Positions 30,565 through 42,939 of a stretch of DNA of 56,543 bases are shown here, piece by piece (positions within the stretch are counted from its first letter, which is position 1; each line of letters opens with the position of its first letter). The translations under genes were made by a program, and so were the position numbers. This DNA is from Zygnema cylindricum (lineage: Eukaryota; Streptophyta; Zygnematophyceae; Zygnematales; Zygnemataceae). Where the stretch lies: assembly GCA_037447655.1 (NCBI GenBank), contig JBBHKE010000986.1:112758-169300 (forward strand), read 5' to 3'. Below the pieces are notes generated by a model. That model ran no database searches and had not been told where the DNA came from. It saw only the letters and a program-made list of their open reading frames with translations.

Positions 30565-31110
30565 ACGCACGCAGAATCAGTTTGATTTCGTGAAAGAAAA
30601 ACTGTACTTTATAGAATTTACCGAAAGTACTCAAACGTACGTTTCGATATAGTTCTATATGTTCCGCGAAACATTTATCCTTTCGTTTTGCGTCTTGAAC
30701 TTTCGTACGTCTAGTTTAGGACGATAGTACTTCTAGTTTTGTCTAGTAATTTCGTCTTAGCTTGTCGTTTTGCAATGTTTCAGTCATTAGTTAAATTTAG
30801 AGTGTTCTAGTCTAATCTGCGGACAAGTGGCAGATTTCTTTAAGCTTCTTGGCGGCGCACGCTCACACGTGTCACGCCATGGCAGGTATTGTATTTAAAG
30901 GACACCATGAATGTGTGTTAATCAATTAAGTAAAGAATACAAGGAGTAGAGACAAGGAGATGGAGGAGCAAAATTTGTAAATTCAGATATTTATTAATAT
31001 GAGAAATTTTTGAAATGTCTCTTCAATGTTGATTTAATGTTTTACATTCTGAATGCTTCTGCTGCTACAATTGTTTGTGAGTGAGCTCAAAAATTTTATC
31101 GATCCTTTCA
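30540..31110 (+). repeat. Cop-F1 3' LTR
   Basis: A 571-bp LTR starting TGTTATG and ending CCTTTCA, preceded by GAGGGGGA. It has the same length as 42121-42691 and high identity to it. It is followed by ATATC (31111-31115), the same five bases that precede the other LTR. Confidence 0.93.
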
Positions 31111-33012
31111 ATATCGAATTTCAAATTTGATTACCAAAAGGGTTGAGGAGTCAAAAAATTGGAAATCCATGAGAATTTGGTATAGATGGTGAAATGAGCT
31201 AATGAAGACAAACGGGCTCAAGATTACAAGGAGGAGAGTCACTATGAGAAATTCACGGGAAAAAAATAAGAAGTTTTGACGGAGGAAGGGACAAAGAAAA
31301 AGGAGCGAATTATAGAGAAGCCTCCAAAGAAAGTTCATACGCCGAAGCTCATCGGCAGCCAACCACAATGAGGGAAGGACATTGGTTAATCACCTATACG
31401 CACCGACAATGTGACATCGAGATAGACGCCCTTGGAGAAACGAGGACGAGGAAAAGCTTGATAGTAGTGATCAAGACAAGGAGTTTGTAGAGGATGTACG
31501 GAGGAGTACGAGATCAACAAATGGAAAGGCACCGGATCAGTTCTCTCCAAGACAGTCATACAAAAAGCAAACCAGTTACCAAAGGGCAATTTCCGAAATC
31601 AAAGAAGGAAGGGCGGAATCCTTCCTCTTATTAAAAGCAATTACAGAGAATTGTCCAACCGATCCTCAATCATATCAAGAGGCTCGAGATTCGGACAGAT
31701 TGTAGGAGAAGTGGAAACATGCGTTCATAAAACAATTTAATTATGTAAAAGCTAATAGGTGTTTTGAGGAAGTAGACATGCCGAAAGGTAATAAGACTAT
31801 ACACGTAAATTGGGAATTTAAGACTAAATCCAGAGCCTTCCGGGAAATTTTGAAGTATAAAGGAAGGTTGGTATATAAAGGTTTCTAGCAAAAAAAAGGC
31901 ATTGACTATTCACAAACCTTTGCTCTTATAGTCATTGAATGCAATAATTGCAATGGCGGCGGCGGAAAAAATGTATATTCAACAGATGGATCTAGAGACA
32001 ACTTTTTTAAATGGTGAATTGGGGGAGAAAATGTATATGAAAATTCTAGAAGAAGTTCTAGAGAGAATGGTAAGGTATGAAAATTGTGGAAAGCTTTGTA
32101 TGGTTTGAAGCAAGCTCCAACCATAAGCTCTTCAAGGTTTTACTAACTTTGGGATTTAAGAGTATTACAGCAAATTGTGGAGCATATATCCAGGGAGAAG
32201 GTTGGGACATGATAATTTTCATTGTATAAGTAGACTAAATCATTTCCATTTCTCACAACTTTGAGTTGCTTGGAGAATTAAAAAGTAAATTTCTAAAACA
32301 TTTTAAAATCACAGACATAGGGGACGCAAAATACATTATGGGGATTGAGATTCAGATGAGGAGCAACGAAGACATTTAGTTAAGCAAAGAACAATATACA
32401 AATGATGTACTATAAATATTTGGGTTTTAAGATTGTAAGCCACTTGGAAATCTTTACGATCCTCATGACAAACTTTCAAACTTTGTTAAAATTCTCGAGG
32501 TTGATGCTCCATATAGGGAGGGGGTTGGAAATTTGATGAATTTGATTTTTGGAACTAGGCAAAACATTAGTGACGCACTGAGTGTGGTTAATCGATATTG
32601 TGATTATCCGAAAAATATACATTAGGAGGCAGTGAAAATAATCTTTAGATATTTCGCTGGAACACTTAGTTTTCGAATTGTTTACAAGAAAGGTGAGAGC
32701 TTGAGTTGTTATGGATGCTCTGATGCCGAATATGCAAGGATCCACGATACATGAAGGTCTATGTCAATATATGTGTTTTTACTTAAAGAGGAGCCATCTC
32801 GTGGAATTCGTGTTTGCAACCTACTGTGGCACTCTTATCTACGAAAGCAGAGCATATAGTTGCATGTCATGTTGCGAAAAATGTCGTGTCGATTAGGGAA
32901 TTTCTATCAGATGTTGGAGTGGAAAAAAAATGCATACAAATATAAAGTGATAACATGTCCTCCTATGCACTTAGTAAAAATCTTATTTTGCATAAGCGCA
33001 CTGTCAAGCTCA
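31111..33012 (+). pseudogene. Cop-F2 right half: linker, RT, part of RNase H
   Basis: An old, heavily mutated plus-strand copia. Recognisable pieces are TIHVNWEFKTKSRAF (about 31800), QQMDLETTFLNGELGEKMYM (about 31980), DAKYIMGIEI (about 32320), YREGVGNLMNLIFGTRQNISDALSVVN (in two parts, about 32510-32595) and ILHKRTVKLMCF near the end. Many stops and frameshifts are present. It begins at the ATATC duplication of Cop-F1 and ends where a new LTR starts near 33013, before the RNase H is complete. Confidence 0.8.
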
Positions 33013-34044
33013 TGTGCTTTTCAGGCATACCAATATATCACCAAGGATTTCCAGGCCCTTTTTACCCTGTACAGTCTTCAGATTACGGTGGAGGAAGTGC
33101 ACCAAGCTGGACGAGATCCTTGTATTTCCTAAAATGAGGAGATTGCACTTTATTTCACGTCTAACGAAGGCCGAATGACCAAGTTCTACCGTTTTAAAGT
33201 TTGCAATTCCGATACATGGGACCAGTTTCCGAGAGCCTCCGTGGGGGGTACATTGTGGACTGCCACCTAACTTTCCGGATTTGCATCTAGATTATGGTGT
33301 TAGCCGTCAGTAGGAAGTTAGCTCAGGCTCGGCTAACTTTTTGTCCATTAATTACGTTAGGTCAAAGTCTGGCAAGTTAGTGTCATTTTTAAGACTTTGT
33401 CTTATAATAGTGGACCAAATAATTACTTCCGCCCGCGGATCTAGCCGCAGTCCGGAGCAAAACTTTTTGCCCCAAGTGTAGTACGGATTATTTTGTCTTA
33501 TGTCAGTTCAATTACACTTGCTTGCCGATCATTGGTTAATAGCGTACCTTTGACTTTTGGACGTGCTATTTGACAAACTTTGATATATAAGGCACTTAGG
33601 GTCGAAGGAGACAGAATGCTTTTCAGTACTATCTCCTGTGAAAACCCTCAGAAAGTCCAACAAACCTTCTTTTGGAGAATCTTTGTGTTGTTTCGACTCT
33701 ATTGCCATCTTGGTTTTGGATATGTCTTTTGTGGAAATCACAGTCCAGGCGGGTAGTTGGCACTATCTTCATTTTGGGTGATTTTGGACTTTTTGCTGTT
33801 TAGAACCGAGAAGAGTTTGGTCGGTTCCGAGCTGCGAGCATTGAAGGTTACAGGAGTACCATACCTTTTGACGATACTATCGGGAGAGGGGTCGCCTTTC
33901 TCTAATTCTCATCCTTGATTGTTGGGGTATGTTAAGCTTGCTTCGGTACATTTAACATTTTATATCTTTTATTATCTTTTCTGGGGCAAGGTGATATTGT
34001 TAAATCTGGAGAGCCAATCACATTTATTTTTATATATATATCTA
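33013..34044 (+). repeat. Left LTR of the gag-only element
   Basis: Aligns with 38586-39624 through many blocks, e.g. TAGTTGGCACTATCT, CTGGGGCAAGGTGATATTGT, GTCTTATGTC and the TATAAGGCACTT-type core promoter (about 33586). Boundaries are approximate. Confidence 0.75.
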
Positions 34045-34329
34045 CTTGGTAGTGCATTTGTGTCTTCGTCTGGAGTGTTTTTTGCTTTGGAGTGACCGTT
34101 TCGGAGTAAACTGAAACCCCCTAGATCAAGATAGTGGGTTTTGAGGGAACAAGTGCGATAGACTTCCCGTAGACAAAGCACAGAGTTGAAAAGCAACTTC
34201 TCCGCTCCGATTAGAGGGGATAGGAGCTTTGACTTTGGAATCTCTCTTTTTGGAAAGAAGCTCTAGATACGTTAATTTCTCTTTCTTTCGTTACCCTTGT
34301 CATTGTGGGGGGAGGAGAGACTCAAGATA

Positions 34330-37300
34330 ATGGATCTAGAGAGCAGGGTGGGTAGGAGGGGCCTGTCCAGGAGGGAAAGGCTCAAATGTCACAAGAGTCT
34401 GTACCCATGGAGTCCGTATTTGATTCTCCGATCAACGATCTAGCTGGTTCTTCTTCTCCTCCTCTTTGTAATAAACTGACTTCGAACATTATCCTTCCTT
34501 CGCGGAGGCGCAAGGGTCTATGCTGAGGAAAGGAGGGAAGCCCGGGCTCAATCCCACTAAAGGAACCGAGTGTCTTCGCGGGCCCGGCCAAAGCGGCAGG
34601 CGCAAAGGGATCCCCATTTGGGTCGTCTTTCGAAGGTCTGTCTTCACACCAGGTCCGAGATTCCTTAAGCCAAGATTCAGATTGACCATGCGGTTTTGAC
34701 AGATCCACGTCGCCCAGGTCATAAGGAACTCCTTGCCCTTCACGACCTCCAGGAGCAAAAGGTGAAGAAAGAGTTGGTACACAGAGTGGCTCGGACAGAT
34801 CGAGTCAGGGTGGTTAGACCCGTGGGAGGGGTGGTGGACATTTTGAGCAGCTCTTTGGAAGGCGGCTCTTCACAATCGGTGTAGGAAAAGTCACAGAGAG
34901 CTCCCTATTATCGCCCTCCTCCATCTTCCTCTTAGGATACCGCAGCCAGCAGACCTTCGAAGGGCGCACCTCTTTGCGGCCACGTCGAGGGGAAGGGGGT
35001 AGCGAAAGGGAGGCTCGAGATGCATTGAGAATAAAGCAGTTTGACCACCGAGAGAGCAAGGGGAGATTTGCACCTCTTCCCAAGGAGGAGACATCCCGAA
35101 CTCCAGTACTAGCCTCAACCAAGAGAACTTCTTCTACCCCACCTCGTAACGGCCCTACTGGAGGGTTGTGGCAATCCGAACCCAATGACCCAAAGGTTCC
35201 GCGTACAGGAATAGAAGTTTTTTCCGAGGGAAGGTGGTGGACTAGACCCAATGATCCCAAAATTCCAAGGATGGGGATAGCGGATCTCACCAAAGTGGTC
35301 GAAAAGGCCAAGGAACTAGTGGAGGTTCTAAAATCCCAAGGACAGGCTACGGCGAGGGCCGGACCTGCCACCGTAGATTGGGAGGCCTTAGAGATAGAAA
35401 GGAGAAAGGTATGGGAATAGGAATTGATGCTTATTCGGGAAGCTCGGCGTATGACAAGTGGGATTCTCAGCGGGCACACCCCTCCTACACCGGAGACAAA
35501 GCCGCATGCCAAAGCAGGAGCTCTAGGAACTTCTCCTCTCGCAAGAACACCAACCGACGTTCCTTCCTCAGGGCTGTGCTGAGAGCCTCCTCTTCAGGGA
35601 GAAGGGGGGGAAACAATAGGACCTAACAAGAGGGGTTTGGGCGCAAATTTACCTACTGAGTCTACTGCAGTTCCCCGGGAGGAGACAACCTTTGTCTGGG
35701 TGGAGGTGTCTTCGGCAATGGAGGCTTTGGTGGAGTTACGAACAGACGAGAGGATTCACATTCCCTTGAGGCGGTCAACACCCCGTTCGCCACCTCTCAC
35801 CATCTCCAGATCCCCCATCTTCTCCTCCTCATTCCTCTCCCTCCTTGGGTCCTAATACATAGCTTCGAAACTACCCTACACCATCCGTTTCTCCCGCTGC
35901 AGCAGTCCGGGGGTCTCCGGAGACGCCTGTTTTACCCTACCAACACGTCCCAGCTTACTCACCTCCTCACAGACGGTTACCTTCTTCCAGCTTCGCAAAT
36001 CCTCCTCCCGAGATCTCTTCAAGGCGACCAAGGAGAAAGACACCTTTCTTGAGACAGACACCTCCTCCCCAAGCCTCCAGTCGTCCCCTTCTCTACCACC
36101 AACCCTTCCCCAAGGACCTCGACCTCGCCTCCACATCCCATTGTTGGATCACGTTCTCAAAGAAGAACAATACTATCCTGGATTTAGAGGAGTAGTGGGG
36201 AATATCTTTGCTCCCACGATTCTTTTCGGCGCAGGAACTTCCTCTTTCGGAGGAGGATCGACACCTATAAGAGCGGCACCTGCTTCTAGAGGAGGACACG
36301 GTTCCGCTCCCGAGGAAGAGGACACAAGAGTCATCTCCCCTGTTAGATTGTCAATCCCACCAGGCCATCCTCATCACACTTTACCGATTCGATACAAGAA
36401 GAAAAGAAAATGGGGGACATCCGGATCTTTACTGGAGATAGCACGAGGATTGCATTTTCAGACTTCGAGTTGTTGTGGAAGTCTTTCACACAATCCGAAA
36501 TCAATAAGTACAGGGGAGGAGCCATTCCGGATGACTTCGAGACAACACACTTCCCCATGATGGTCAACAACCTTTCTGGAGGGGCGTTGGCAGATTACAA
36601 GGAGCGTCAACCTCTTTTGATGGCTCCTAGCATAAAGATCTTGAATCCAGCTCTTGATCTAGCAGTTCTGCAAGCGGAGGCTGACTTAGCCGCTACGGCA
36701 ACAACCCTTGTAACTGCTACCTTCACATTGCTACCTTCACATAGGACATGAAACTCCAGGCACAACGGAGTGCCTATGTTAGCCAGCTGCAAGCCATTCA
36801 TGCAGCCCAAGCAGCAACTCGTATGGTTGCTAATCCCAACCTGTGTACCACTGCGTTAAACATCTAGAGACTCCTCTATACAAAGAGGAACGAGTCAGCA
36901 ATCAACGAATTCACGGAATTTCGATGTTTGAAGAACAAGACTCCCCAAACTCTCTTCAACACACTTTCAAGCCTTTATCACAAAACACAAGTGGCCACGA
37001 TTGACCTTCAGCAATGGCAACTAAATACTTTATCGTTGTCCGTAATTCATTCAAACCGACAAAGCAGACACCTCTAGATAAATGGATTGTCAGAGAGGCA
37101 ATTCAGGACATCAATCCGTTCGCCAAGGAAATCTCATTGGTGTCGATGAAATTATATGACCACTTTGTCCACAGTGAGGCAAGGGAGAAGGCCGTGACGG
37201 GCAAAGCCCGAGCAAATTTTGCAGGATTCGCCGGAGAGACCTCCTTCAATGAGGAGGAACAGGTTGAAATTCAAGCTTTGCAGAAGCTTAAGGGGAAGCA

Positions 37301-37720
37301 AGTGGCAGACAGCGGGTCAGAACTAGCTATGAGAGCGGATGAGCAGGTATTTCTCTATAATTGCATGAATTTTTAGCAACGGGTCATCGGTGGAAGCAGT
37401 GCACAAGAACACTTAAACCGGAGCTGGCTTTGAAACTTAAGAAATGCTAGAAACAACATGCATAAAGGACCTTTAAACAACAAGAAAAGCTCAAAGAAAG
37501 GAGGGGAGGGTACAAGACACTGGTAACCAAGGATACATACCGTCCCACTCCACGGAGCAAACCTCTAAGATGTCCAAATCTCAGTTGTGGAAAAATCAAA
37601 CTTCCAAAGTTTAATGACCCCAAATCTCCAACGAGATCCGGAGTAAATATACCACCGAGGGCGCCAAGTGCGAAGCTTGTGGATTTTTGGGGCACAAAGA
37701 AGGGAATTTTTTCCAGAAAA
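34330..37720 (+). pseudogene. Gag-like remnant with zinc knuckle
   Basis: A broken frame runs through Arg/Pro/Ser-rich segments (about 34390-35870), a capsid-like piece IRIFTGDSTRIAFSDFELLW (36416 onward), a helical stretch (36660-37370) and a terminal AKCEACGFLGHKEGN (about 37660-37705). The last matches a CCHC knuckle with the final Cys replaced by Asn. I see no pol domains. Gag identity rests on position and the knuckle; I could not place it in a named gag family. Confidence 0.55.
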
Positions 37721-37731
37721 ATTGAGTACCC

Positions 37732-38581
37732 TGTTGAAAATAATAGATTTCTATAGTATTTTCAAGGTTTAATAGGTTAATATAAAAGAAAATAAAAAGG
37801 ACGGATAGCCTGCCTGCACCTGCTCTCTCTAGCCCCCATACTTGTTGTAGTCACTGAATGAAAGAGAGGGAGGCTGATCCCTGGTTGCCTTAGTTCAAAC
37901 AAGCTGTTATTTTTAGTAAATTACTAAAAATATACGAGACGGACCCGGGATTTGATCCCGGTACCTTCAGTTCGTCATGTTGGCGGATAGGGGTCAACTT
38001 TATCCTATTAGACTAGGACCAATGCTAAATGCTATTGTATGTGATAGATATATATATCTATAAGGAGGAACACATTCATTTGACTAAAACTGTATACGGC
38101 TTGCATAGATACAGTTTTATGAAAGTACGAAAAACGCCACTTTTTCAAAACAAATACCAAGCATTTTGTTTTGACAAGCGAAACAAATATCGCGCAAGTA
38201 TTTATAACAGCTAAGATTGCGTCTCGCTTCGAATCCAACGGCGCACATCATCGCCAAAATTCCAGACTGGTCACTTTGACGTTTTATGACGTGGCATGAC
38301 CTGGAGCCACGTGAAGTGATGACATTCGGTCATAAGAATTCCAAGGAATGTACGGACGAGTGAAAAGCAGATACGCGTCCGCTTAATAGCCTTGTCATAC
38401 ATGCAGTAGTACTTTTTTGTACGCTACAATAATCTGATTGGTCCGTACTTCAGTAGATAGAAGTTATTAGAGGGAATCAGGACTTAGAAAATTTTGGTAG
38501 GAAGTCACCTCTTCCTTTAAGAGTTTGTACAAATTGTCATTTTTACTGCCTCATAACTTATCGGCTGGTTGGCCCTTTTCA
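37732..38581 (+). repeat. Solo LTR related to Cop-B, plus orientation
   Basis: It starts TGTTGAAAATAATAG and ends in CTTTTCA. Blocks match the Cop-B LTR in the same relative order: the start, CTTCAGTAGATAGA, AGGACTTAGAAAA and the CATAACTTA region. No internal sequence is attached. On its minus strand lies a tRNA-like module: A box TAGTCTAATAGG (about 38010), T-arm-like CCGGGATCAAATCCCGG (37950-37966), then a T run (about 37925). It is inserted in the gag-only element just before its right LTR. Confidence 0.75.
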
Positions 38582-38585
38582 GTGA

Positions 38586-39624
38586 TTGTTTAGCTCTTTT
38601 GCATCGTCGGCACATTTGCACTCCTAGGAGTTCCGGGGCCTCATTCCACTTTGTACGGACTCTAGCGCACAGAGAAGGAAGAGGACAACTAGCCGGATCA
38701 GATCTTTATATTTTCACTATGGAGCCCTACGCAATTTAGTTCACCTTAAACGGAGGCCGAACGGTGGAGTTAGTCTCGTGCAAAGCGTCTGCTCCATCAT
38801 ATTGTGTGTTCTATGTAGGTCTAGTAGAGGGATACATTAGAGAACGACACGTAACCTTTGGGATTATCCCGTAGATCCTACTGTTAGCTGTCAGTAGGAT
38901 GTTAGTTTAGGCCCAACACCCGGGCCAAGCATTAATGACTTTGGAACAAAGTTAGGCGGTTTCACGTCGAGTCAGAACTTTGTTTCCATTTTGTGTATTA
39001 TAGGAGGACCCTTGGCGGCTAATCCAGCCGAGACCAGTCGTCTAACTTTTAGCCCTGAGTGTAGTACAGTCTGTTTGGTCTTATGTCCGTACGATAACAA
39101 TGGCTGGCCGCTGATTGGCTTGTCACATTGCTTTGACTTTGGAACTTGCAGTAGGACAAACTCTGGTTGTATAAGGCACTTGGGGCCGAAGGAGACAGGT
39201 TGCTTTTTCAGTACTGTCTCCTGAGAAAACCCCCAGAGAATTAAATCAATCTTTCTGTTGGAGAACGGTTGCATTGTGTCGTTGACTCTATTGCCATCTT
39301 TGTTTTGGATTGTCTTTTGTGGAGACCGTAGCACGGGTGGGTAGTTGGCACTATCTCCTCTTTGGGCGGTTTGGACTTTCGCTGTTTGAAACTAAGAAGA
39401 GTCTTGTCGGATCCTTGCGGTGGAACCGGGAGGGTTGAGGGAGACTCATACCTGACTTCGGGGCCATTGGGAGAGGTTTTCTTCTGCTGAGTTTGGTCAT
39501 CGTTGCACTCCGGGGTATGTGAATTCGCTTCACCATTATCATTCATTTCTATCTTTAATTCCATTCTCTGGGGCAAGGTGATATTGTTTAATCTGAAAAG
39601 CCGATATTTGTTATTTCTATATCA
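38586..39624 (+). repeat. Right LTR of the gag-only element
   Basis: Pairs with 33013-34044 as described there. The start (TGTTTAGCTCTTTTG) and end (TATATCA) are best guesses from where similarity fades. Confidence 0.72.
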
Positions 39625-42120
39625 CCCTACCTCTCCCGTTTTGTCCTTCTACTCTCTTTTTCCTTTAGCACTCCCTCCCTCTTTCCCTTTTCCCCTCCAT
39701 CATTCCCTCATTCTTAAAGATTTAAAAGTTGAATTTCAACGGTCTGAAGTAAACGAATGGAGTACTACGTAATCGATCCACAAACATCTTGTCAATTAAC
39801 ACAAGAAGCGACCCTAGAGGATGTTCTAAATAAAGAGGGCTCGGGTCATGACCATTGGATAAAAGACAAACTAGAGGGCCTTTTAGTTTGTGAGGGCAAA
39901 TTCTAAAATATGACAAGAAGATAGAGCACCAAAGAACACTGTGAAAAAATAGTGAAGAGCTTGAATTAGGTGCCAAGTAGCAAAACTATGACGTTAGCCT
40001 CATGTAAGCAAAAAGTAAATGATCAAAGGAAAAAATATTGAGCACAAGCTATGCAATAACAAAAGACTGGAGAAATTCTATTTTTTTATATGTTAGACCA
40101 AATTCTACAAAGGAGATTCGACACAATAGAATTAAAAGGGGGTTGAATGAAGTTGGGAAAAGTTTGAGAGTTGGGAGATGAAAGGGAAAAGGAGAAATGC
40201 AGAAAAACAAACATCTAGATGATCAAATTAGAAATTCAAACAAGTATACAGGAGGGGGTTGTCCATAACACGAGATAGGGGAAAAAAATGAGGTACAGAA
40301 AACTAGAGGAAAATATAGATTTAAGACTATAAGTGCGTGGATGGAGAGTGGTGAGCTAGGGAGCTTGTTTACTCATTCTACAATAGCTGAGGATTGGTGT
40401 CCTGACAAAAGTAGTGATGAAGAGGAGAAAGAGAGGATCTTATAACCTTATAGTATATAGAAGGCGAGGAGGTGGATCTCGTTGAAGAGGAGGTAAGTCA
40501 TAGGGCCAAGAGAGAAGTACATACTAATATGACACCTGTCACGTGACATTTTATAATTATAATGAGATTGGGTATTGGGCATTATAATTAGATTGAATGC
40601 TATGACAAAATCAAGCATTGTAATATGTGTCACAAATGGGGATATACTAGTCGCGGTTGTTATCAGAATAGGGGAAAGAATCATAGTGGGGGACAATTTA
40701 GACACGCAAAATTTGGAGAAGGTAGCTCATCAGGTAGAGGGGATTTTGTTGAGGATCGATTGAAAGGACAGGTACAAGAATCCTTCGTTTCACTTGTTGA
40801 AAAATCACAGGAGAAGAAAAATGATCTCTTATTTCACAAACGAATTAAAGAGTACAAGGAGAAATTTAACAATTGGATTAAAGATTCCGGTGGTACACGT
40901 CACAAGTGCTCAGATCTATGACTATTTATTGACATCAAGTAGCTGACAGTGCCGCAATACATTATAGTGGTCAATGGCTCTATGATGGTTATTAACATAG
41001 TGGGAACAATATGATAAGACATAACAACACAGGATAGTGAATAGATAACTAGAGTTAATAGGGTACGTTTTAACAATGTACCGTATAACCCAAAAGGATG
41101 CATTAATATTTTAAATGTCCCATTTCTTAAAAAGAAAGGAGCTATAGCCACATGTATAAAAAGAGAAAGGGTAATTTTGATTACCAAAACAAAATCATTT
41201 GCATAAGGCATCACTACTGATAATGTGTACAGTCGGGTAATTTGGAGGAAATCGAAAAACAAAAAATGGGATGAAGAGGGACAACTTCACTCTATAGAAG
41301 TCAATAAAGAGGTCCTCACGTTGTGGCATTGTAGAATGTGTCATACTTCAAAGAGTAACATAAAAAAGATGATTCCTTATGGTGTGGTTTGGGGACTTGA
41401 CGTGACGACAACAGAAAAGGTCATTCAATATATAGGGTTCACAAAAAGGAAACAAAAAAGGAAATTCCATCTAGTGAAATTTGTTCGATTTAAAGCGGAC
41501 GCCCCTTTAGTCCATGTAGATCTATATGGTGACATATATCCGAAAATCATTGGGAAAAACAGATACATTATAGTAGTAGTTAATGATTTGAGAAGAACAA
41601 CATTCGTATTTTTGTTAAAAGCTAAATAAGAAATATTATAGACTTTTAAACAATTTTTGGTCATGGCTGAAAGGGAAAGTGGAAAGTAGGTAAATGCTGT
41701 ACGGTCACACCTTCTAGGTGAATTTATTGTCTTTGTATAATTTTGTAAAGAGACGAGGATTAAGCATCAATTTACGGCTCCTTATTCCCCACAATCTATT
41801 AGAATCATAGAAAGGAAAAATTGGACAAAAGATTACAAAAGATGGTTGGAGCCATGCTCCATATGAAAAAACCCCCACATTGTCTTTGGGGGAAGCAGTT
41901 AGAGCGGCCAATCATGTTACCAATTGGATAATCAACTCTCCTTTGGGCAACAAAACACCAAAGGAACTTTAAAGTGGAAGGGTGCCTACAGTGAAACACG
42001 TAAGGATTTGGGAATGTGAGGCTATAGGGTATATAGAGGAAAGAAATCAAGATGGGAAAATTGCGGCATCGTCATACAAAAGATACTATGTAAGGTATAG
42101 TGAGATTACAATGCAATATC
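39625..42120 (+). pseudogene. Cop-F2 left half: gag, zinc knuckle, pre-integrase, integrase
   Basis: Decayed gag (about 39760-40450), a knuckle CNMCHKWGYTSRGC in which the His is Tyr (about 40620-40665), protease remnant, a pre-integrase segment LWHCRMCHTSKSNIKK (about 41320-41370), and integrase core with VHVDLYGDIYPKIIGKNRYI (about 41510-41570) then APYSPQSIRIIERKN near 41780. The longest intact frame is 41225-41629. It ends at ATATC (42116-42120), the left target duplication of Cop-F1; the reading frame continues at 31116. Confidence 0.82.
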
Positions 42121-42691
42121 TATTACGATTCATTGAAAGAATCGTACGCACGCAGAATCAATTTGATTTCGCGAAAGAAAAACTGTACTTTCTAGAATTT
42201 ACCGAAAGTACTAAAACGTACGTTTCGATATAGTTATATATGTTCCACGGAACATTTGTTGTTTCATTTCGCGTCTTGAACTTTCGTACGTCTAGTTTAG
42301 TACGATAGTTCTTCTAGTTTTTTCTATTACTTTCGTCTTAGCTTGTTGTTTTACAATGTTTCAGTCATTAGTGAAATTTAGAGTGTTGTAGTCTAATCTG
42401 CGGACTGGTGGCAGATTTCTAGAGGCTTCTTGGCAGCGCACGCTCACACGTGTCACGCCATGGCAGGTATTTTATTTAACGGACACCAAGAATGTGTAAT
42501 AATCAATTTAGTAAGGAATACAAGAAGTAGAGACAAGGAGATAGAGGAGCAAAATTTGTAAATTCAGATATTAATTAATATGAGAAATTTTCAAAATGTC
42601 TCTTCAATGTTGATTTAATGTTTTACATTCTGAATGATTTTGCTGCTATAATTGTTTGTAAGTGAGCTCATTATTTTTATCAATCCTTTCA
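42121..42691 (+). repeat. Cop-F1 5' LTR
   Basis: 571 bp, starting TATTACG (TG changed to TA) and ending CCTTTCA. It is preceded by ATATC and followed by the primer site. It contains GCACGCTCACACGTGTCACG and a promoter-like TATTTAACGG block (about 42470). Confidence 0.93.
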
Positions 42692-42693
42692 TT

Positions 42694-42705
42694 TGGTATC
42701 GGAGC
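42694..42705 (+). other. Cop-F1 primer binding site
   Basis: TGGTATCGGAGC differs at one base from the complement of the tRNA-iMet 3' end (TGGTATCAGAGC). It starts two bases after the LTR end. Confidence 0.88.
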
Positions 42706-42939
42706 AGGTAGAGCTCGATTGTGGTATCTTCTTGTCTAGTGTTCGCGCATGGGGGGAAAGAACAAAAAGAAGTCGCTTTCACTCCCTCCTCAGCTACTCC
42801 CGTTTCTAATTTTTGGGAAAATTTGCCAACTCCCAAGGATCCTCCTAAAGAAGAAAAAGAATTCACATTTTCCAAGGTCGCATTTGACTCGTCATTCCCC
42901 ACGGATTCTGTTGATCAAAACCAAGGTGTCGGTGGTTCG

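Larger units (their letters stand above)
33013..39624 (+). mobile_element. Gag-only LTR retrotransposon (TR-GAG-like)
   Basis: Direct repeats of about 1.0 kb (33013-34044 and 38586-39624, clearly diverged) flank a 4.5-kb interior with gag-like fragments and no protease, integrase or RT. A TGG-initial site (TTGGTAGTGCATTTG, about 34046) follows the left LTR and could be the primer site, but I cannot assign its tRNA. No target duplication was resolved. It lies between the Cop-F2 right and left halves. Confidence 0.65.

Noticed and set aside
33013-39624. The 1-kb repeats as the 3' and 5' LTRs of Cop-F2 itself
   Set aside because: No polypurine tract precedes the left repeat, RNase H is cut short there, and no primer site follows the right repeat, whereas a TGG site follows the left one. 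Not fully excluded.
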